Assembly: GCA_903644085.1 (NCBI GenBank)
Contig: CAHJXE010000002.1
Span: 1 to 33,679 of the forward strand
Direction of reading: 5' to 3'
From: Hyphomicrobiales bacterium
GTDB lineage: Bacteria > Pseudomonadota > Alphaproteobacteria > Rhizobiales > Beijerinckiaceae
DNA: 33,679 bases
Numbering within the stretch: position 1 is the first letter of the stretch; each line of letters opens with the position of its first letter. The translations under genes were made by a program, and so were the position numbers. Below the pieces are notes generated by a model that did no database searches, was not told the origin of the DNA, and saw only the letters and a list, made by a program, of their open reading frames with translations. This document shows positions 30,060 to 33,679 of the stretch, piece by piece.

Positions 30060-30719
30060 TCAGGTCCGCGTCGGACCTTTCGGGTGTGCCGGCTCTGCCT
30101 TCACGCCGCCTGAGGTCGCGCCTCCGAACCGACCTGCATGTCGGGCCTTCTCCGCAGCCCGTTTTTCAAGGCCGTCCCGGATTTGTCGCGGGATGACGAG
30201 CGGGAGCGGTTCGGGATCGCCGGACCTTTTCGCGAACGCGCATGCCTTGCGGTGCCCGACGATGCCGGCGGCCCAGGTGTCGAGATCGGTGACCGCCCGC
30301 TCTTCCACGTCGGCGCGGTAAGCCTTGAGGTATGCGAGCCGGTCGGCGTCGCCGTCGGTCACGACGTGAAGGTGGCCGCCGGCGTACGTGAGAGCCCTCA
30401 GGTACTCGTACGCACCCTCTCCGATCCGGGCGCGGTCGTAGGGCTGCTCGCGATACCGCCCGGACGCGTTGCTCACGAGACGGAGCCCGACGGCGACGCC
30501 GCGGATCGCGAACGGGTAGCGTCGGGCCTCTTCGAGATCTCGCGAGACCTCAGGGAGATGGCTGGCTGCGCTTTTAGCGTCCTCGATCCGCTGGAGCGCC
30601 CTGACACGGCGACGCTCGTCGTCCGTCATCTCGGACCACCGTCGCCGCAGCTCGGACGTTGGGATCGATGGCGGTGCCGGGCGCGAGAAGCCGGCGAACC
30701 TAAGGATGGCTTGGAACAC
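30060..30719 (-). CDS. Unknown protein, first gene of the mobilization operon
   Basis: A 219-residue soluble protein starting GTG at 30719 with GGAG 8 nt upstream. The N-terminal third is helical and charged (RRWSEMTDDERRRVRALQRI). The middle has YEYLRALTYAGGHLHVVTDG, and the C-terminus is basic (LEKRAAEKARHAGRFGGATS). No membrane segment or nuclease motif is evident. It could be a relaxosome or regulatory protein. The 245-bp region upstream of it, shared with the divergent AT-rich gene, should hold the operon promoter. Confidence 0.55.
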   Translation of the reverse strand: MFQAILRFAGFSRPAPPSIPTSELRRRWSEMTDDERRRVRALQRIEDAKSAASHLPEVSRDLEEARRYPFAIRGVAVGLRLVSNASGRYREQPYDRARIGEGAYEYLRALTYAGGHLHVVTDGDADRLAYLKAYRADVEERAVTDLDTWAAGIVGHRKACAFAKRSGDPEPLPLVIPRQIRDGLEKRAAEKARHAGRFGGATSGGVKAEPAHPKGPTRT

Positions 30720-30964
30720 TCTTGCGTCTCCGATAGACGCTCCTCATGATCCGGCCGCCATGGTGAGGCACAACCGCCTAATGGTCTGTTTCACGCCCCT
30801 GCGACTCGACGCCTCGGCTCATGAATTACGGTCGCGAGTTGGTCGCGTCCGACGCTTCCCTCGTCGTTCTCTGATCCAGGCGTTTTCACTACCGCCTCTC
30901 AGCATCTGCGACGAATTATGATCCAACGATCTACTGCTATCGTCGTAAATAGATTGGTGAAATC

Positions 30965-31942
30965 ATGAGAGTTCAAGAAGAGCAACAATTAAATCCTGTC
31001 GAGGACGAGGTTCTCGCCTTAACTGCCGTAGTGCGCCCAATACTCAAGGGTACGCTATACGCTCTCAAAGCTGACGTTGTGGCAGAGGCGGGAGGTTATG
31101 AGAACGTAAAATTGAAAATGCTACCTCGGCTGTATAAGGCTGGCGATGGCGATTGTGGAATCTGTTTCGAGTATGCTGTACACGAGGCAATGAATCAAGG
31201 TGACGCAAGAGTGCTTGAAAGGATCAACGACGCTGCCAAGCTTTGTAACGTGCCTGGGGACGATCCAAAATCTATATTGTTCGGTTTAGAAAAGACTGGG
31301 TCTCAGCAGCTAATTGCGACTGCGGACGACATCCTTACAGACAACTCAAGCCTTCTCTATGGTAAGAGAGGAAGGCCCGTCAAATTGAAGAAGCATCTTA
31401 ATTCGATCGCAGGCGCGTTCAGAAACAGGCGAACCAGACTTGCGCTCCCGAACTCGATTAAAGGTCTTTGGAAGACCGATCTTTTCATAGGGTTTTCAGA
31501 CAGCGAGAAATGGGCTGCGACGTCGGTTAAGATCAATCCATCTCAACTCGAAGGTGCCGAAGGGCTCCGCATAGGCATCGTTCCGACTCGACAAGGCCGA
31601 TCTGACGCGGTTCGGAAGGACGACGCTAAGAACCTCGTGATCTGCCCGCTACATCACGACGGTGACTTTATGCAGATGTTCTATGAAGGTTGGCGTGTGA
31701 TCCAAGCATTCATAGCTGCGGATGCGCACATACCTAGAGAGGTCAGCTTGCCTGGGCCAGTCGAACGAGAGGTCGCTCGAATTTTAGAGCAGCGACGAGA
31801 GTTCGCGATTGTGGACGTTATCGAAGCTCTTCTTCCCTTCAGTCAAACCGAGCTCCTCACCACTCAAAACCGGGAGGCGGATGCGCTTACATTGCGTGGC
31901 GGCACCAATACGGAAATGTTTATCGCACCGCTGTCGCGTTGA
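30965..31942 (+). CDS. Solitary AT-rich gene; possible PD-(D/E)xK nuclease
   Basis: A 325-residue protein with codon use unlike its neighbours: many AAA, ATT, TTA, ATA and CTA codons and clearly lower GC than the flanking genes, indicating recent transfer. ATG at 30965 follows GGTGAAATC. A candidate nuclease core is CFEYAVHEAM (Glu69/Glu74), then WKTDLFIGFS (Asp172) and WAATSVKINP (Lys189), a D-x16-[E/S]-x-K spacing seen in restriction-enzyme-like folds. The following strand EGAEGLRIGIVP and DAKNLVICPLHHDGDFMQMF also suggest an alpha/beta core. There is no methyltransferase nearby. The nuclease assignment is tentative; a stand-alone defence gene is the leading inference. Confidence 0.6.
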   Translation: MRVQEEQQLNPVEDEVLALTAVVRPILKGTLYALKADVVAEAGGYENVKLKMLPRLYKAGDGDCGICFEYAVHEAMNQGDARVLERINDAAKLCNVPGDDPKSILFGLEKTGSQQLIATADDILTDNSSLLYGKRGRPVKLKKHLNSIAGAFRNRRTRLALPNSIKGLWKTDLFIGFSDSEKWAATSVKINPSQLEGAEGLRIGIVPTRQGRSDAVRKDDAKNLVICPLHHDGDFMQMFYEGWRVIQAFIAADAHIPREVSLPGPVEREVARILEQRREFAIVDVIEALLPFSQTELLTTQNREADALTLRGGTNTEMFIAPLSR

Positions 31943-32094
31943 GGCGAGCGCGTGCGTCAGCGTCGTCGCTCGCGGTTGTCACTCAGACAGTCCAAGCGAC
32001 CGGGCTCGCGTAATTGATGACCTTGCTAACCCTGTGCCCTTCGTGGATTTCAATTTAACGGCCAATAACAGCGTGGTGCGTTCCGAGGGCCACG

Positions 32095-32532
32095 TCAGCG
32101 CCCCCCCGTCGCGAGGGCGCCGCGGACGATGTGGGACCGCTCGATGCCCCAGGGTGCCGCTTCGTAGCCGGGGAGGCCCTGAAGGATGGCGCCACGGATC
32201 GTCTCGACGATCTCGTGCGCCGGGGTCGACCGCCAATCGTCGGTCTCGCAGGACTGGTAGTCGAGGCAATCGAGGGCCTTCGCGAGCTGCCCGGGCGTGA
32301 TCGCCAGGTATCGGGTGTGCCGGTATGCGGCGACGGCGTCGGCGTAGACCTGGGCCTCGTCCGTGGCGACGATCCTAGGGTATCGATGAAGGACGCTCCG
32401 GACGTTGGCTCGCCAGAGGATCTGGCCGATGAGGTCGGGGGTACCGTGTCGGTACGCGAGGGACGGGAGGACGTCGGAGGCACCGGACACGACGACGTCG
32501 ATGTGGGTCTTCGAGACTACGAACGCTGACAT
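32095..32532 (-). CDS. Conserved plasmid/ICE-type protein, unknown
   Basis: A 145-residue protein starting MSAFVVSKTHIDVVVSGASD, with ATG at 32532 behind a strong AGGAGATC. The opening and the YADAVAAYRHTRYLAITPGQ segment followed by LAKALDCLDYQSCETDDW are characteristic of a protein that I associate with plasmids and integrative elements of alphaproteobacteria. Its function is unknown to me. It is encoded with the DUF736 gene, which supports a mobile-element backbone and not a phage module. Confidence 0.6.
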   Translation of the reverse strand: MSAFVVSKTHIDVVVSGASDVLPSLAYRHGTPDLIGQILWRANVRSVLHRYPRIVATDEAQVYADAVAAYRHTRYLAITPGQLAKALDCLDYQSCETDDWRSTPAHEIVETIRGAILQGLPGYEAAPWGIERSHIVRGALATGGR

Positions 32533-32586
32533 GTGGATCTCCTCGGGTGCGAGGAGGGCCGCCGGGGAGGCGGCCCCCGGTCGGGC

Positions 32587-32904
32587 TCAGTCGCGAGCCT
32601 CGTTGAGGAGAAGGGCCCAGTTGCCGGGCTCACGGGTGCTCTCGACGAGAGCGAGGTAGACCGGGGTAGGACCGAGGGCGGGATCCTGGACCCTCACGTT
32701 GAGGAACTCGGCGTCGCTCTTCCGGGCGCGGCGGACCCAAGCCGCCCCGATCTCGCGGCCGGAATGCTGCACGCGGTAGTCCGGTGAGCTGTCGCCCCCG
32801 CCCTCGACCGGGATCAGGTCGAGCTTCGCCTTGATCGCGAGGGTCGTGATCGTGCCCTGGAAGGCGGAACCGTTCTTCTTGAAAGTGCCGAGGTTGACCG
32901 ACAT
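32587..32904 (-). CDS. DUF736 family protein
   Basis: A 105-residue protein beginning MSVNLGTFKKNGSAFQGTIT. It has the conserved DUF736 order: N-terminal strand pair, AIKAKLDLIPVEG, DSSPDYRV, REIGAAWVRRARKS, and the C-terminal PVYLALVEST. DUF736 genes are regularly found on conjugative plasmids and integrative elements of alphaproteobacteria, often near transfer or segregation genes; the molecular function is unknown. ATG at 32904 has GGAGAGAG upstream. It marks the right-hand part of the window as plasmid or ICE backbone. Confidence 0.85.
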   Translation of the reverse strand: MSVNLGTFKKNGSAFQGTITTLAIKAKLDLIPVEGGGDSSPDYRVQHSGREIGAAWVRRARKSDAEFLNVRVQDPALGPTPVYLALVESTREPGNWALLLNEARD

Positions 32905-33129
32905 CGTCTCTCTCCACCGGGTCGCAACAGCGCGACCTCGTGGCGGCCTGGAAGACGACGGTGGGCGACCTGCACCCGCAGGGCCGTAACGGAGAGTAGG
33001 ACGCCGAAGGCGTTGCGGGGATCAGCCCGACGACGGCGTAAGACCCGACACAAAGAGAGGTCCGCGTCGCGTAACCCGGTCGAGAGACGCCTCGTCGCTC
33101 CTCGGGTCACGTCGGTGTGACGTCTCCGA

Positions 33130-33399
33130 TCAGGGACATGATGCCAGCGCATCGAACGCGGGACACGGCCGCGTCGTCGGTAGCGGGATCAGGAGCTCTC
33201 GCCGGTATTTCGCGCAAACGTCGGCTTCGTAGTTCGCGCCGGTCCGCGCCGTCGCCGGAGCCGGGCCGGCATACGGCCGTCGATGTCGACAGCCCTCGCA
33301 CCGGTCGTCCCCACGTCGCCGACCTACGACGTCGTCCGGGACCGCGAAGGGCCTGGTGGCCGCTAACGAGAAGGTCGCGAGGTAGGCGTTCCGCGGCAT
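33130..33399 (-). CDS. Small Cys-rich protein, unknown
   Basis: An 89-residue protein starting MPRNAYLATFSLAATRPFAV. The ATG at 33399 is supported by AGGAG 7 nt upstream; 20 further residues upstream in frame lack such a site. RCEGCRHRRPY, then VCAKYRREL, LPTTRPCPAF and a final Cys give five cysteines that could bind zinc. It precedes the DUF736 gene on the same strand. No family is recognised. Confidence 0.5.
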   Translation of the reverse strand: MPRNAYLATFSLAATRPFAVPDDVVGRRRGDDRCEGCRHRRPYAGPAPATARTGANYEADVCAKYRRELLIPLPTTRPCPAFDALASCP

Positions 33400-33600
33400 G
33401 CCGATCTCCTGGTCGATACCCATCGTTCGCGCGAGGGGTCCGGAGTTCGACATCGTCATCCCTTGCCGCCTACGACCCGGAGAGGCTCCCGGACCGGCGG
33501 TCTCGGCTCCGGCGTGACGAGGTTCGGGTAATGGCTGAGACAGCGCTGGTCCGGGAGATGATCGACGGTCGGAAAGGCTGACCGCCCGAGCCCGTCACGT

Positions 33601-33679
33601 CTATCGGTCGACGGCGTCGCCCAACGTGATCTGGAGGACGACCCGGCCGCGCCCGTCGAACAGGTGGATCAACCAGTGT
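33601..33679 (-). CDS. C-terminal fragment of a gene that enters from the right edge
   Basis: The last 25 residues of a minus-strand frame, HWLIHLFDGRGRVVLQITLG then DAVDR and a TAG stop at 33601-33603. The strand-rich pattern looks like real coding sequence, but too little is present to assign a function. Confidence 0.4.
   Translation of the reverse strand, partial: HWLIHLFDGRGRVVLQITLGDAVDR

Noticed and set aside
1-33679. CRISPR arrays, tRNA or rRNA genes, insertion sequences, integrase
   Set aside because: I looked for regularly spaced repeats, tRNA-like cloverleaf ends, transposase and recombinase motifs on both strands and saw none. The absence of an integrase is used as evidence in a finding, but it is by eye only.

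Overview
The window is high-GC DNA from an alphaproteobacterium. Codon use and prophage gene content resemble Methylobacterium and relatives, but I infer this from style and no marker gene is present. It carries most of a lambda-type siphophage genome joined to a small mobilization and plasmid-type region. No integrase, repressor or host housekeeping gene is visible, so the window is either a prophage flanked by a mobile element or a phage-plasmid.

Layout. (1) About 1-13640, almost all on the minus strand, is the late morphogenesis operon, read right to left in lambda order: terminase small (Nu1-like), terminase large (GpA), a gene in the W position, portal (B), a U35-type protease fused to a scaffold-like tail, decoration protein (D), major capsid (E), three head or connector genes, tail terminator, tail tube, tail assembly chaperone with a candidate -1 frameshift (G/GT), and the start of the tape measure (H). 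(2) A block of non-morphogenesis genes interrupts this operon between the connector gene and the tail terminator: a plus-strand membrane protein, a plus-strand GIY-YIG nuclease and a small secreted protein. (3) About 14000-18400 holds more accessory genes (an unknown plus-strand protein, a DUF3644/HEPN-type protein, a zinc ribbon) mixed with small phage genes and one conserved virion-type gene. (4) About 18570-21300 is a replication-like module around a divergent control region: a minus-strand protein with family A / T7-RNAP-like palm motifs, and a plus-strand RuvC-like resolvase. (5) About 21280-25411 is a tightly overlapping plus-strand operon of small membrane proteins, holin, GH24 endolysin, Rz-like and Rz1-like spanins and further small phage genes.

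(6) About 25464-26717 encodes a secreted protein and a lipoprotein. (7) About 26805-30719, minus strand, is a mobilization operon: a ribbon-helix-helix MobC-like protein, a string of small overlapping genes, and a MobA/VirD2-like relaxase with a second gene nested in another frame of its 3' half. (8) 30965-31942 is a solitary, visibly AT-richer gene with a possible PD-(D/E)xK nuclease signature. (9) 32095-33679 holds plasmid/ICE-type small genes, including a DUF736 protein.

The most unusual signals are: a family of five near-identical 7-nt-loop hairpins, most of them 19-34 nt upstream of phage start codons; the polymerase-like protein; several different candidate defence or exclusion genes placed at module junctions; and the nested gene in the relaxase.
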